Source: Pseudomonas oryzihabitans (GTDB lineage Bacteria; Pseudomonadota; Gammaproteobacteria; Pseudomonadales; Pseudomonadaceae). Taken from it: a stretch of DNA of 64,000 nt. Positions 1 to 9,513 of the stretch are shown piece by piece. The notes under the pieces are model-generated. The model had not been told where the DNA came from, made no database searches, and saw only the letters and a list, made by a program, of their open reading frames with translations. The translations under genes were made by a program, and so were the position numbers. The DNA is taken from NCBI RefSeq assembly GCF_001518815.1, contig NZ_CP013987.1:1529001-1593000 (forward strand), written 5' to 3'. The first letter of the stretch is position 1, and the number at the start of each line of letters is the position of its first letter.

Positions 1-1009
1 CGTCCATGTAGGCGCGGATGTAGCGTACGAACAGCGGATCGGCCATGGTCTCGTGGACGAAGCGATAGCCCTTGAGGAAGCCCAGGTAGGTGAGGGCGAG
101 GTGGCTGCCGTTGAGCAGCTTGATCTTCATCTCCTCGTAGGGGGTCACGTCGTCGGTGAACTGCACGCCGACGTCCTCCCAGGCCGGACGACCGGCGACG
201 AAGCTGTCTTCCAGCACCCACTGCAGGAAGGGCTCACAGACCACCGGCCAGGCGTCCTCGACGCCGTGCTCGGCCAGCAGGGCCTCGCGATGGGCGGCAC
301 TGGTCATGGGGGTGATGCGATCGACCATGGCATTGGGGAAGCTGACCTGCTCGGCGATCCAGCCGTGCAGCTCTTCGTCCACCAGCGCGGCATAGGCCAG
401 CAGGGCCTTGCGGGTGACCTGGCCGTTGTGCGGAAGGTTGTCGCAGGACATGACGGTGAAGGGGCCGGTGCCCTCGGCGCGGCGCTTGGCCAGGGCCGCC
501 AGCAGGAAGCCGAAGACGCTGCGCGGATCACCGGGATGCTGCAGGTCGTGCTGGATCAGCGGCAGCTTGAAGTTGAATTCGCCGGTGCTGTCATCCATGC
601 AGTAGCCGCCCTCGGTAATGGTGAGGGAGACGATGCGGGTACTGGGATGGGCCAGCTTGTCGATCAGGGTCTGGGTCCCTTCCTCGGCCAGCAGCATGCC
701 GCTGATGGCGCCGACGACGCGGACCTCGGTGTCCGGCTCGTCGGCCAGCACCACCTGGGTGTAGAGATAGTCCTGGCCGGCCAGGGCATCACGCATGGCG
801 CGGTCTTCGGCGCGCAGGCCGACGCCGCAGATGCTCCAGTCCAGGTCACGGCCCTGATTGAGCAGGGCCTCGGTGTAGATGGCCTGGTGCGCGCGGTGGA
901 AGCCGCCGACGCCGATGTGGACGATACCCTGACGCAGCTGGCAGGCGGCGTAGCCGGGCTTGGCGATGTAGTCGGGAAGCTGTTCGAGGTGCTGGCGATT
1001 GAGTTTCAC
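1..1009 (-). CDS. mtlD: Mannitol/polyol 2-dehydrogenase MtlD, 3' end outside window
   Basis: NAD-dependent oxidation of mannitol, arabitol or sorbitol to the ketose in the cytoplasm. The visible 336 residues begin MKLNRQHLEQLPDYIAKPGY and carry the family nucleotide-binding stretch GVGGFHRAHQA near residue 30. Close to the left edge is the polyol dehydrogenase active-site motif KxxxxNxxH, seen as KLLNGSHLAL. The family is about 490 residues long, so roughly the last third is missing. The start is a GTG at 1009; AGGA lies about 10 bases upstream and there is no better ATG. It is the last visible gene of the mtlE-F-G-K-D operon, 67 bases after mtlK. Family assignment is firm; the preferred polyol cannot be told from sequence. 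Confidence 0.93.
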   Translation of the reverse strand, partial: MKLNRQHLEQLPDYIAKPGYAACQLRQGIVHIGVGGFHRAHQAIYTEALLNQGRDLDWSICGVGLRAEDRAMRDALAGQDYLYTQVVLADEPDTEVRVVGAISGMLLAEEGTQTLIDKLAHPSTRIVSLTITEGGYCMDDSTGEFNFKLPLIQHDLQHPGDPRSVFGFLLAALAKRRAEGTGPFTVMSCDNLPHNGQVTRKALLAYAALVDEELHGWIAEQVSFPNAMVDRITPMTSAAHREALLAEHGVEDAWPVVCEPFLQWVLEDSFVAGRPAWEDVGVQFTDDVTPYEEMKIKLLNGSHLALTYLGFLKGYRFVHETMADPLFVRYIRAYMD

Positions 1010-1076
1010 GATGGCGATCCTGCAAGGCGGTGCCCCGGGCGCGTGCGGGGCGCCGGGGCAGGAAAGGGGAGAGGGG

Positions 1077-2174
<1,098 letters not shown>

Positions 2175-2195
2175 GACAGAAATCCTCTTGTTATT

Positions 2196-2334
2196 TGAGC
2201 CGTCGCTGCGCGTCGCGAGCGAAGGCGAGACAAGGAGGAAGGTCGCGAGAAAGCGCAGTTTACGCGGGTAAATGAGCATTTCGAGCGAGCTTCCGACGCC
2301 GGATCGGCAAGCGCAGTAGCGCAGCGACGGCTCA
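2196..2334. repeat. 139-bp element with perfect 16-bp terminal inverted repeats
   Basis: The left end 2196-2211 (TGAGCCGTCGCTGCGC) is the exact reverse complement of 2319-2334. The interior has no gene and contains a GCGCAGTTTAC / TAAATGAGCATT core that resembles, from memory, dispersed intergenic repeats common in Pseudomonas genomes. The right terminus overlaps the mtlG stop codon (2332-2334), and the whole element fills most of the mtlG-mtlK gap. Such a structure in the polycistronic mRNA could form a long hairpin. No transposase is present, so a MITE/REPIN-like passive element is the best description. No second copy was seen in this window. Confidence 0.7.
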
Positions 2335-3165
2335 TTTCACGGCGCCGAAGGACAGGCCGCGCACCAGTTGTTTCTGGCTGATCCAGCCGAAGATCAGGAT
2401 GGGGGCGCAGGCCAGCGTCGAGACGGCTGACAGCTTGGCCCAGAACAGCCCCTGGGGACTGGAGTAGGAGGCGATCAGAGCGGTCAGCGGCGCGGCGTTG
2501 GACGAGGTCAGGTTGAGCGACCAGAAGGCCTCGTTCCAGCACAGGATCAGCGACAGCAGCATGGTGGAGGCGATGCCGCCCTTGCTGATCGGCAGCAGCA
2601 CCCGGACGATTTCCTGGTAGGTGGTGGCGCCATCCAGGCGTGCCGCCTCGAGGATGTCCTTGGGGATGTCCTTGAAGTAGGTATAGACCATCCAGACCAC
2701 GATCGGCAGGTTGATCAGGGTGTAGATGGCGATCAGCAACAGCCGGCTGTCGAGCAGCTCGAACTGCTTGGCCAACAGGTAGATGGGTACCAGTACCCCG
2801 ACCGCCGGCAGCATCTTGGTAGAGAGCATCCACAGGAGCAGGCGCTGGGTGTTCTTGGTCTCGTGGAAAGCCATGGAATAGGCCGCCGGCAGCGCCAGCA
2901 ACAGACTCAGCAGGGTGGCGCCAAAGGAGATCACCACCGAATTCAGCGCGAAGTGGAAGTAGTCGCTGCGTGCCTGGATGGTCAGGTAGTTCTCCAGCGT
3001 GGGCATGAAGAAGAACTGCGGCGGCGTGGCGAAGGCGTCGATCTCGGTCTTGAAGCTGGTCAGCACCATCCAGAAGATCGGGAAGAACAGCACCAGTGCC
3101 ACCAGCCAGGCGAGCAGGCCCAGCAGCAGGCTCTGCAGGCGCCGGGATTGCTTGAGCGTCAGCAT
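2332..3165 (-). CDS. mtlG: Polyol ABC transporter permease MtlG
   Basis: The 277-residue inner-membrane permease is of the MalG type. It has an N-terminal hydrophobic segment (about residues 12-32), further transmembrane segments, and the cytoplasmic EAA loop seen as [20 protein letters not shown] (about residue 175) that contacts the MtlK ATPase. The C-terminus GLSFGAVK is typical for the family. The stop codon coincides with the end of the inverted-repeat element. The start at 3165 is 10 bases after the mtlF stop, indicating translational coupling. Confidence 0.95.
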   Translation of the reverse strand: MLTLKQSRRLQSLLLGLLAWLVALVLFFPIFWMVLTSFKTEIDAFATPPQFFFMPTLENYLTIQARSDYFHFALNSVVISFGATLLSLLLALPAAYSMAFHETKNTQRLLLWMLSTKMLPAVGVLVPIYLLAKQFELLDSRLLLIAIYTLINLPIVVWMVYTYFKDIPKDILEAARLDGATTYQEIVRVLLPISKGGIASTMLLSLILCWNEAFWSLNLTSSNAAPLTALIASYSSPQGLFWAKLSAVSTLACAPILIFGWISQKQLVRGLSFGAVK

Positions 3166-3175
3166 GTCGGGGTCC

Positions 3176-4108
3176 TCACTGTTGGGTCAGGTTCTTGCCA
3201 AGCATCCGCACCAGGATGATGGCGGCGATGTTGGCGATGAGCACGGCGATCAGGCCGCCGGCGGAAGCCAGGCCAACGTCGAACTGCAGCAGGGCCTGGT
3301 TGTAGATCAGGTAGGCCAGGTTGGTGGAGGCGAAGCCCGGGCCGCCGCTGGTGGTGGTGTAGATCTCGGCGAACACCGACAGCAGGAAGATGGTCTCGAT
3401 CATCACCACCACGGCGATCGGCCGGGCCAGGTGCGGCAGGGTCAGGTGCCAGAAGATGGCGACCGGACCGGCACCGTCGAGGCGGGCCGCTTCCTTCTGT
3501 TCCTGGTCCAGCGACTGCATGGCGGTCATCAGGATGAGAATGGCGAAGGGCAGCCACTGCCAGGAGACGATCAGGATGATCGACAGCAGCGGGTGAGTGG
3601 CCAGCCAGTCCACCGGGGTAGCCCCGAACAGCTTCCAGATCGCCGCGAGAATGCCGGAGACCGGATGGAAGATCAGGTTCTTCCAGATCAGGGCGCTGAC
3701 CGTGGGCATGATGAAGAAGGGCGAGATCAGCAGGACCCGGACGATGCCGCGTCCGAAGAACTCGCTGGCCTCCAGCAGCGCCGAGATCAGCACGCCGAAG
3801 ACCACGCTGATCAGCAGCACGCTGCCCACCAGCAGCAGGGTGTTGGTCATGCCGGGCCAGAAGCCGGCATCGGTGACGAAGTATTCGAAGTTCTCCAGTC
3901 CGACGAAGGCGTGCTCGCCCGGATAGAGCAGGTTGTAGCGGATCAGCGAGAACCAGATGGTCATGCCCAGGGGCACCAGCATCCACACCAGCAGCAGGGC
4001 CACCGAAGGACTGATCAGGAACCAGCCGGGACCGGCACGGCGGCGTTGACGACGTGCTGGAGCGGCGGGGGTATCGACGGCGGGCGTCTTGAGCGTGGAG
4101 GTCTGCAT
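3176..4108 (-). CDS. mtlF: Polyol ABC transporter permease MtlF
   Basis: The 310-residue inner-membrane permease is of the MalF/UgpA type and is the partner of MtlG. A first transmembrane helix lies near residues 33-55 and the EAA motif reads [20 protein letters not shown]. The ATG at 4108 (MQTSTLKTPAVD) is preceded by GGAG at 7-base spacing; an upstream TTG is in frame but has no ribosome site. It is located 122 bases downstream of mtlE, and that gap holds two stem-loops. Confidence 0.95.
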   Translation of the reverse strand: MQTSTLKTPAVDTPAAPARRQRRRAGPGWFLISPSVALLLVWMLVPLGMTIWFSLIRYNLLYPGEHAFVGLENFEYFVTDAGFWPGMTNTLLLVGSVLLISVVFGVLISALLEASEFFGRGIVRVLLISPFFIMPTVSALIWKNLIFHPVSGILAAIWKLFGATPVDWLATHPLLSIILIVSWQWLPFAILILMTAMQSLDQEQKEAARLDGAGPVAIFWHLTLPHLARPIAVVVMIETIFLLSVFAEIYTTTSGGPGFASTNLAYLIYNQALLQFDVGLASAGGLIAVLIANIAAIILVRMLGKNLTQQ

Positions 4109-4145
4109 GGCGATGCTCCGCAAGGCAGGAGGCCGTGACGAATCC

Positions 4146-4217
4146 CTGGCGTCTCGCGACGCCAGCGACGGATCAGGCAGGAAAAGCCGCTAGGCCGAGG
4201 TCCGCTGAGTGCGGACC
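4146..4217 (-). other. Two intercistronic stem-loops between mtlE and mtlF
   Basis: A perfect 8-bp stem (4146-4153 with 4158-4165, CTGGCGTC/GACGCCAG) closes on a 4-base loop. A second 7-bp stem (4199-4205 with 4211-4217, GGTCCGC/GCGGACC) closes on a 5-base loop and lies directly after the mtlE stop on the transcribed strand. Neither is followed by a T-run. Stem-loops at this place commonly protect the mRNA of the abundant binding protein and lower expression of the permeases; that role is inferred. Confidence 0.55.
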
Positions 4218-4230
4218 CCGGTATCCAGCG

Positions 4231-5556
4231 CTACTTGGGATAACCGGCGCGCTTCATTTCCCGGGCAGTGGACTGCTGGGCCGCCTGCAGGGCCTGCTGC
4301 ACCGGCATCTGCCCAGTCAGGGCTGCAGCGAACAGCTTGCCGACCGAGGTGCCGATGGCCTGGAACTCGGGAATGGTCACGTACTGGATGCCGACATAGG
4401 GCACCGGCTTGGCCGAGGGATGGGCCGGGTCGGCGTGCTGCAGCATGTCCAGGGAGACCTTGGCGAAAGGCGCCGCTGCCAGGTAGGCCTCGCTGTAGGT
4501 GGACTTGCGGGTACCCGGTGGCACGTTGGCGATACCGTCCTTGTCCGCGACCAGCTTGCCGTAATCCTTGGAGGTGGCCCAGGTCACGAAGGTCTTGGCC
4601 GCGTCCTTGTGCTTGGAGGTGGCCGGGATACCCAGCGACCAGGCGTACAGCCAGGACGAACCCTTGTCGGTGACCTCGCGCGGCGAGGCGGCGAAGCCGA
4701 CGCTGTCCGCTACCTTGCTCTGGCTCTTGTCCATGGTGAAGGAGCCGGCGACGCTGGCATCGACCCAGATGGCGCACTTGCCGCTGTTGAACAGCGCCAG
4801 GTTTTCGTTGAAGCCGTTACTGGACGCCCCGGGCGGGCCGTACTTCTTCATGTTATCGACATAGTAGTTGGCGGCCGCGGTCCACTCCGGACCGGTGAAT
4901 TCCGGCTGCCACTTTTCATCGAACCAGCGAGCGCCAAAGGCGTTGGCCATGGTGGTGATCAGGGCCATGTTCTCACCCCAGCCAGCCTTGCCTCTCAGGC
5001 AGAGGCCATACTGGTCCTTGTCCGGCTTGTTCAGCTTGCCGGCGAATTCGGCGATCTGGGTCCAGGTCGGCTGCTCAGGCATGGTAAGGCCGGCCTGCTG
5101 GAACAGATCCTTGCGGTAATAGGTGATGGAGCTTTCGGCGTAGAAGGGTAGGGCATAGAGGGTGCCCTTGACCGACAGGCCTTCGCGAACCGACGGGAAG
5201 AGGTCTTCCAGGTCGTAGTTGGCGGGCAGATCCTTCATCGGCTCCAACCAGTTCTGGGCGCCCCAGAGACCGGTTTCGTACATGCCGATGGTGAGCACAT
5301 CGAATTGACCACCCTGGGTGGCGATATCGGTGGTCAGGCGCTGACGCAGGACGTTTTCTTCGAGGACGACCCAGTTGAGCTTGATGTCGGGATGCTGTTT
5401 TTCGAAGGTCTTCGACAGCCGCTGCATGCGGATCATGTCGCTGTTGTTGACGGTGGCGATGGTGACCGTCTCGGCGGCTTGAAGAGATAGCGAGAACGCC
5501 ATGCCCGCAGAGAGGGTGACAGCGGACAATAAAAGCGCTTTTGGTGTTGTTTTCAT
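4231..5556 (-). CDS. mtlE: Polyol ABC transporter substrate-binding protein MtlE
   Basis: The 441-residue periplasmic solute-binding protein (extracellular family 1) captures mannitol/sorbitol-type polyols for MtlFGK. A Sec signal peptide covers about residues 1-27 (hydrophobic core, LSLQA before AETV). The mature protein has the family 1 layout, for example SKTFEKQHPDIKLNWVVLEE early on and SSWLYAWSLGIPATSKHKDA in the second lobe. The ATG at 5556 has GGAG 6 bases upstream; the in-frame extension upstream is not signal-peptide-like. It is the first gene of the operon, so the promoter should lie in 5557-5772, where I could not pick out a convincing box. No mtlR activator gene is adjacent. Confidence 0.95.
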   Translation of the reverse strand: MKTTPKALLLSAVTLSAGMAFSLSLQAAETVTIATVNNSDMIRMQRLSKTFEKQHPDIKLNWVVLEENVLRQRLTTDIATQGGQFDVLTIGMYETGLWGAQNWLEPMKDLPANYDLEDLFPSVREGLSVKGTLYALPFYAESSITYYRKDLFQQAGLTMPEQPTWTQIAEFAGKLNKPDKDQYGLCLRGKAGWGENMALITTMANAFGARWFDEKWQPEFTGPEWTAAANYYVDNMKKYGPPGASSNGFNENLALFNSGKCAIWVDASVAGSFTMDKSQSKVADSVGFAASPREVTDKGSSWLYAWSLGIPATSKHKDAAKTFVTWATSKDYGKLVADKDGIANVPPGTRKSTYSEAYLAAAPFAKVSLDMLQHADPAHPSAKPVPYVGIQYVTIPEFQAIGTSVGKLFAAALTGQMPVQQALQAAQQSTAREMKRAGYPK

Positions 5557-5772
5557 CTTGCACTCCGCGTTCTGTGCCACTGCAGCAGACGCTGTTCTTG
5601 TTGTTGTAACCCACCACGCAGCCCGCTATGACGGCCCTTGCAGCGGAAGCCACGGATGGATTACAGCCCGTTGCCGCCCGGGAAACAAATGCTGGAAGAC
5701 ACCAAAAGCTGTACTTTTTTGCATATCGATTCGAGGCGGTTCTTTACTCCGTTCCAGGCTTGCATGGTCTAG

Positions 5773-6087
5773 CTAGAGGCTTTCCGCTCGCACCTTGGTG
5801 ATGCCGTCCTCGCGATAGAGCTGCAGGGTTCCCGGGGTGGATTCGATCACCCGCTCGTTTTCGAGGAGAAAGGAGTAGACAGGGGTCGTACTACCTGGCG
5901 CGCGCAGGTTGCGGTACTCGTAGACCACCAGGTGATCCAGCTGGGCGACCCGTTGCGGCGAGCCGAAGCTTTGCTTGAGCTGGTCCTGGGTGTGACCACC
6001 GAATAGCGACGGATCTGGCGGCGGAGAGACGGGCGCAGAACTGCATGCCGTCAGCGCGGCGAACAAGAGAAAGGACAGGCGTTTCAT
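5773..6087 (-). CDS. Small outer-membrane lipoprotein, BamE/SmpA-like
   Basis: A 104-residue protein with a lipoprotein signal; the lipobox is LTAC with Cys15. After a proline-rich linker comes a BamE-like stretch, GHTQDQLKQSFGSPQRVAQL, followed by YEYRNL, which fits the SmpA/OmlA fold in which a small domain starts with a short helix and a G-x-P turn. It is shorter than and different from true BamE, so only the superfamily is proposed. It is a single gene, transcribed in the same direction as the mtl operon but 216 bases away. Function unknown; an envelope role is inferred. Confidence 0.75.
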   Translation of the reverse strand: MKRLSFLLFAALTACSSAPVSPPPDPSLFGGHTQDQLKQSFGSPQRVAQLDHLVVYEYRNLRAPGSTTPVYSFLLENERVIESTPGTLQLYREDGITKVRAESL

Positions 6088-6229
6088 GACGGCTCCGCAT
6101 GCAGGTCAAAAGGGCAGACGAATGAGTTGCCCGTAGAACCAGACGGACCTGGAAAACGGCTATTCATTCCCTTGCTGGGAATAAAAAGCATACGAAATAG
6201 AAACCGTCCGTCGGGCTCAATCGAATGGC

Positions 6230-6475
6230 CTAGAACACCCAGCGTTGCTCTCGGACCAGCGGCTGGCGTTCGTTCAACCAACGTGCGCTGTCGGCAGGTT
6301 GCCGGCTATCTCGCGTCCGCGCCTGGGTACCAGCAGGCAGGGCAGTGGCTGGGACGGACGAGCTTTCGAGAGTGAGATCTGCCAGCTTGAGCGGCGGCAT
6401 GGCGGGGAGGGAGGCAGCCCCAGCATTGAGGGCGGCAAAGGTAGCGATGAAGCTGGCCAGAATACGACGTCCCAT
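6230..6475 (-). CDS. Small secreted hypothetical protein
   Basis: An 81-residue open frame with a plausible Sec signal peptide (MGRRILASFIATFAALNAGA) and then a Pro/Ser/Ala-rich and Arg-rich mature part without any domain I recognise. An AGGAG lies 9 bases before the ATG at 6475. It sits on the same strand as its neighbours with gaps of about 140-150 bases on each side. The signal peptide and ribosome site argue that it is real; the lack of a recognisable fold keeps confidence moderate. Confidence 0.5.
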   Translation of the reverse strand: MGRRILASFIATFAALNAGAASLPAMPPLKLADLTLESSSVPATALPAGTQARTRDSRQPADSARWLNERQPLVREQRWVF

Positions 6476-6627
6476 TCCTTGGGTCTCCTGGTAGATCCGA
6501 AGCGCGAATCTACCATTCCAACGCCGATTTGGTTCCCCATTAGTTAGACGTTAATGCGCAACTGTGATCACGTTCGCCATCGGAGTCGCCAGTGGTTCAC
6601 GTCACTGGCGGCGCGCGGGAGATCGCT

Positions 6628-7068
6628 TCAGGTCACTGGTACCGCTTCACTGTGTTTGGCGGCCAGGTAGCTGAATAGCGGCGGACAATCCGACACCAGA
6701 CTGACCAGCGTCCGGCCAGCCGACGTTTCCTGACGCAACAGGACCTTTTCGCCCCGGGCGTTGAGATAGAGGGTGTATTCGGGCGTACTGGATTGAGCCA
6801 TGAAACCTTCGCCCATCAGCGCACTACCCAGCGCCATGCGCTGGGGCATGTCGCAGATACCTTGCCACTGGAACGCCCGGATACCGAGGTTTTCCAGGGT
6901 CTCGGCGAGCGTGCAGTGGATGACCAGGGGCGGGTGATCGAACAGCGGGAATTCGGTCGACAACAGTTCCAGATGTCGCTCCAGACCTTCGAAATGTTGC
7001 CTGGGGATCAGTCGCCGCAACTGTTGCAGCTGACCATTGCCGTGGAATGGCGAAGTGTGTGCGGTCAT
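6628..7068 (-). CDS. Conserved-looking hypothetical protein
   Basis: A 146-residue soluble protein that I do not recognise. The ATG at 7068 (MTAHTSPFHGNGQLQQLRRL) has GGAGG 5 bases upstream, so the longer in-frame extension to 7284 is rejected. It has no signal peptide or membrane segment and a balanced mixture of helix-forming and aromatic residues. The middle part (LVIHCTLAETLENLGIRAFQ) looks like a compact alpha/beta domain. A hairpin, CGCCAGTG/CACTGGCG at 6587-6610, lies just past its stop codon but has no T-run. No functional neighbour helps. Confidence 0.7.
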   Translation of the reverse strand: MTAHTSPFHGNGQLQQLRRLIPRQHFEGLERHLELLSTEFPLFDHPPLVIHCTLAETLENLGIRAFQWQGICDMPQRMALGSALMGEGFMAQSSTPEYTLYLNARGEKVLLRQETSAGRTLVSLVSDCPPLFSYLAAKHSEAVPVT

Positions 7069-7379
7069 GGCGTCCTCCCGGTACATCGAGCGCTTGAATG
7101 TTCTGACGGCGGCCAGCGGATTTGGTGCGGTCCGCTTGCACATTTCGCCGTATCGATTGCCATTACCCGACAGCCTGCAACAGCGAGATGACATGCCAGT
7201 GACCATGGCTACTAGTCCTACCTTTGGCACTGTCCGCTGGCCTGCTGATATTGAGGCGGCGTCATCGCGCCTGGAACCGGTCATCCTGGCGCGAGACGGT
7301 GTGCGGAAGGCTCGATAGTATTCTTTTCCGCTGCCCGAGCTGGCACCCTGACGCCCTTACCTTGCCACAGGAAAATCCC
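7069..7379. other. Divergent intergenic region, no gene seen
   Basis: 311 bases between the hypothetical gene at 6628-7068 and the phosphatase gene at 7380. Short open frames exist on both strands, but none has a ribosome site and a protein-like composition together. It should hold two divergent promoters; I could not identify convincing -35/-10 pairs. Confidence 0.5.
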
Positions 7380-8189
7380 ATGACCAGCATCGATCCCGCC
7401 ATCGCCGAACGCTACCGCGCCGTTCAGGACATCGCCCGGGAAGCGGCCCAGGTCGGGCTCGAGTTCTATCGCCAGCGTGATGCGCTGCAGGTGGATCACA
7501 AGGGCGATGACCTGCAGGATGTGGTCAGCATTGCCGACAAAACGCTGGAGGACCTCATCCGCCAGCGGCTGAGCGAGCGTTTCCCGGAGGATGGCCTGCT
7601 GGGTGAAGAGGGCGGCGCCACCGATCTGGCCGCGGCCTACCTCTGGGTCATCGACCCCATCGACGGCACCGCACCCTTTCTCAATGGGCTGCACAACTGG
7701 TGTGTGTCCATCGGCCTGATGCACCAGGGTGAACCGCTGCTCGGTGCCATCATGGACCCGAACCACGACGAACTCTTTCATGGCCTGCGCGGCCATGGTG
7801 CCTTCGTCAACGGCCAGCCGTTGCGCGTCCACTCGGCTACGGCGGTGCGTCAGGGGCTGACCGGCCTGGGTACGACGCACAGACGCGGCAAGGAGCATTT
7901 CCTGCCCTTCGTGACCGGGTTGCTGGCCGAAGGCGGGCAGTTCTTTCGCAATGGGTCCGGCGCGCTGATGACCGCCTATGTCGCGGCCGGTCGCCTGATT
8001 GGCTACTACGAAACCCTGATCCATGGCTGGGACTGCCTGGCGGGCCTGGTACTGATCCAGGAAGCCGGCGGCCGTCACAACGCCTTTCTGCGCAACGACG
8101 GTCTGGTCAATGGCAATCCGCTGCTGGTGGCCGCGCCCGGCGTCTATGACCAGCTCGCCGCGCTGGTGGGCCCGTCGCTGGATGGCTGA
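7380..8189 (+). CDS. Inositol monophosphatase family protein
   Basis: A 269-residue Mg-dependent phosphatase of the IMPase/FBPase/CysQ superfamily. Metal-binding motifs are visible: GEEGG near residue 80, WVIDPIDGTAPFLNG near residue 97 and WDCLAGLVLIQEAGG near residue 220. The start at 7380 (MTSIDPAIAERY) gives the normal family length; the frame is open further upstream but without similarity. The usual SuhB is encoded elsewhere in Pseudomonas, so this is probably a paralogue. Possible substrates are inositol phosphate, histidinol phosphate or a sugar phosphate; the sequence does not decide. Confidence 0.88.
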   Translation: MTSIDPAIAERYRAVQDIAREAAQVGLEFYRQRDALQVDHKGDDLQDVVSIADKTLEDLIRQRLSERFPEDGLLGEEGGATDLAAAYLWVIDPIDGTAPFLNGLHNWCVSIGLMHQGEPLLGAIMDPNHDELFHGLRGHGAFVNGQPLRVHSATAVRQGLTGLGTTHRRGKEHFLPFVTGLLAEGGQFFRNGSGALMTAYVAAGRLIGYYETLIHGWDCLAGLVLIQEAGGRHNAFLRNDGLVNGNPLLVAAPGVYDQLAALVGPSLDG

Positions 8190-8242
8190 GCGAGGCCGTG
8201 TGTTTCCCATTCGCGCGCAGCCATGGCGCGGGTCACCCGGTG

Positions 8243-8809
8243 TCAGCGGTCTCCCTTGCGATAGAGGCTTGGCTTCCAGTAGTCCTTGAGCAGCAGATGC
8301 AGGGGGCCGCGCCAGCCGCGCTTGCGCAATTGCCAGGCGATCAGCACGTTCATGATGCCGTGCCCCAGCAGCAGTACTGAGCCGTGGCGTTCGGCCAGGT
8401 CGATCAGGCGGTCGGCCGCCTGGGCGGCCCGTACTGACGAGCGGCGGATGGATTCGGTGTGGGCGGCGAAGCCTAGGAACCAGGCCGACCTGAACAGCAG
8501 GCGCCAGGCCTTGACCGGGAGCCGCGGCGTATCCACTTCCAGATACGGCAGATGAGCTTCGGCGTAGACATCGTCGACCGGGCTTCCGGTTCGCCCCATC
8601 AGGTATTCAAGGGAGCGTACGCAGCGGCTCGAAGGGCTGCTGACCACGTAGCCCGCCGCTTGCGCCAGCCGCCGCGTCTCCTCGGGTTCCTGGCCTGCGG
8701 GTACCGGCGCCTTTTGGTAGCGCGCCACCCAGTCCTTCATGTCTCGCGGTGTGCAGTGGGCCTTGCTGGAAAGATCGGGTTTGCCGTGACGGACCAGAAT
8801 GATGTGCAT
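8243..8809 (-). CDS. Histidine phosphatase (phosphoglycerate mutase-like) family protein
   Basis: A 188-residue protein with the catalytic RHG motif at the N-terminus (MHIILVRHGKPD), the conserved SSPSSRCVRSLEYL region and the second catalytic histidine in LLGHGIMNVLIAW. These mark the branch 1 histidine phosphatases (SixA/CobC/PhoE type). The ATG at 8809 places RHG at residues 8-10 as in relatives. It is a single gene convergent with the upstream IMPase gene. Substrate unknown. Confidence 0.85.
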   Translation of the reverse strand: MHIILVRHGKPDLSSKAHCTPRDMKDWVARYQKAPVPAGQEPEETRRLAQAAGYVVSSPSSRCVRSLEYLMGRTGSPVDDVYAEAHLPYLEVDTPRLPVKAWRLLFRSAWFLGFAAHTESIRRSSVRAAQAADRLIDLAERHGSVLLLGHGIMNVLIAWQLRKRGWRGPLHLLLKDYWKPSLYRKGDR

Positions 8810-9063
8810 GAAGGATGACCTGGAAACGATGGTCACTAGACCGCTGCCGTGGTCGTTCGTCCCGCTACACCCTGAGCGATGAGTGATAGCCAAGTGCCAC
8901 TTGCTCTGCTTGCGGTGCCGCCTGGCTTGTTTATCTGGTAGAAGGTGATTGAGTTCACGACTCTAGATTGCACTCCACTGCGTGCCTGGCGATTTGAACT
9001 GGCTCGCCAGCCTCTGATCGTACCCAGCTACCACACTAGGTCAACTCATCCACGGACCGGGAA

Positions 9064-9513
9064 ATGATGAAAAAAATAATATTTGCCCTGGGCCTGCTTG
9101 GCTTGCAGCTGCTGGGATCTCCTTGGGCCGCGGCCGATGACAGCCATGTGGCCCTGATCAAGAGTGTCGCGGGCAGCGTCAAGGTACTGCGCCAGGCGAC
9201 CATTCTGGAGGCCCAGGCCGGTACCACGCTGCAGGTGGCCGATCGGCTGCAGACGGGTCCGGAGTCCACCGCAGCCATCGTCTTTCTCGACGGTACCCTG
9301 CTGACCCTGGGCAGCGGTGCGGACGTGCAGTTGCGTGACTATCTGTTCGAACCCAAGAGCAGCCGCTACGGCTTTTCGGTCTATTTGAACAAGGGCTCGG
9401 CGATCTACTCGTCCGGCAAGATCGGCAAGGTCTCGCCTGGCTCGGTGAAGATCGAAACGCCGTCCGCCACCATCGGCGTGCGGGGCACCCGTTTTCTGGT
9501 GCAGGCGCAATGA
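9064..9513 (+). CDS. FecR-domain periplasmic protein
   Basis: A 149-residue protein with a signal peptide (about residues 1-24, ending WAAA before DDSH) followed by a FecR domain. Conserved elements are the GSVKVLR start, LQVADRLQTG, TVFLD-like AAIVFLDGTLLTLGSGADV, and the closing SATIGVRGTRFLVQ. Unlike an anti-sigma FecR it has no cytoplasmic N-terminal domain or transmembrane anchor, so it is a free periplasmic or surface-associated FecR module. Its stop overlaps the start of the next gene by 4 bases. A 7-bp inverted repeat (8986-8992 with 9004-9010) lies upstream. It probably acts with the OmpA-like and CHASE2/HD-GYP proteins of the same operon. Confidence 0.88.
   Translation: MMKKIIFALGLLGLQLLGSPWAAADDSHVALIKSVAGSVKVLRQATILEAQAGTTLQVADRLQTGPESTAAIVFLDGTLLTLGSGADVQLRDYLFEPKSSRYGFSVYLNKGSAIYSSGKIGKVSPGSVKIETPSATIGVRGTRFLVQAQ

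Noticed and set aside
2999-4138. 379-codon open frame on the plus strand opposite mtlF/mtlG
   Set aside because: Composition is Gln/Gly/Asp/His repeats typical of reverse-strand shadows; the permease genes are clear.
6587-6610. 8-bp hairpin as a terminator for the gene at 6628-7068
   Set aside because: No T-run on the transcribed strand; pairing alone is not enough.
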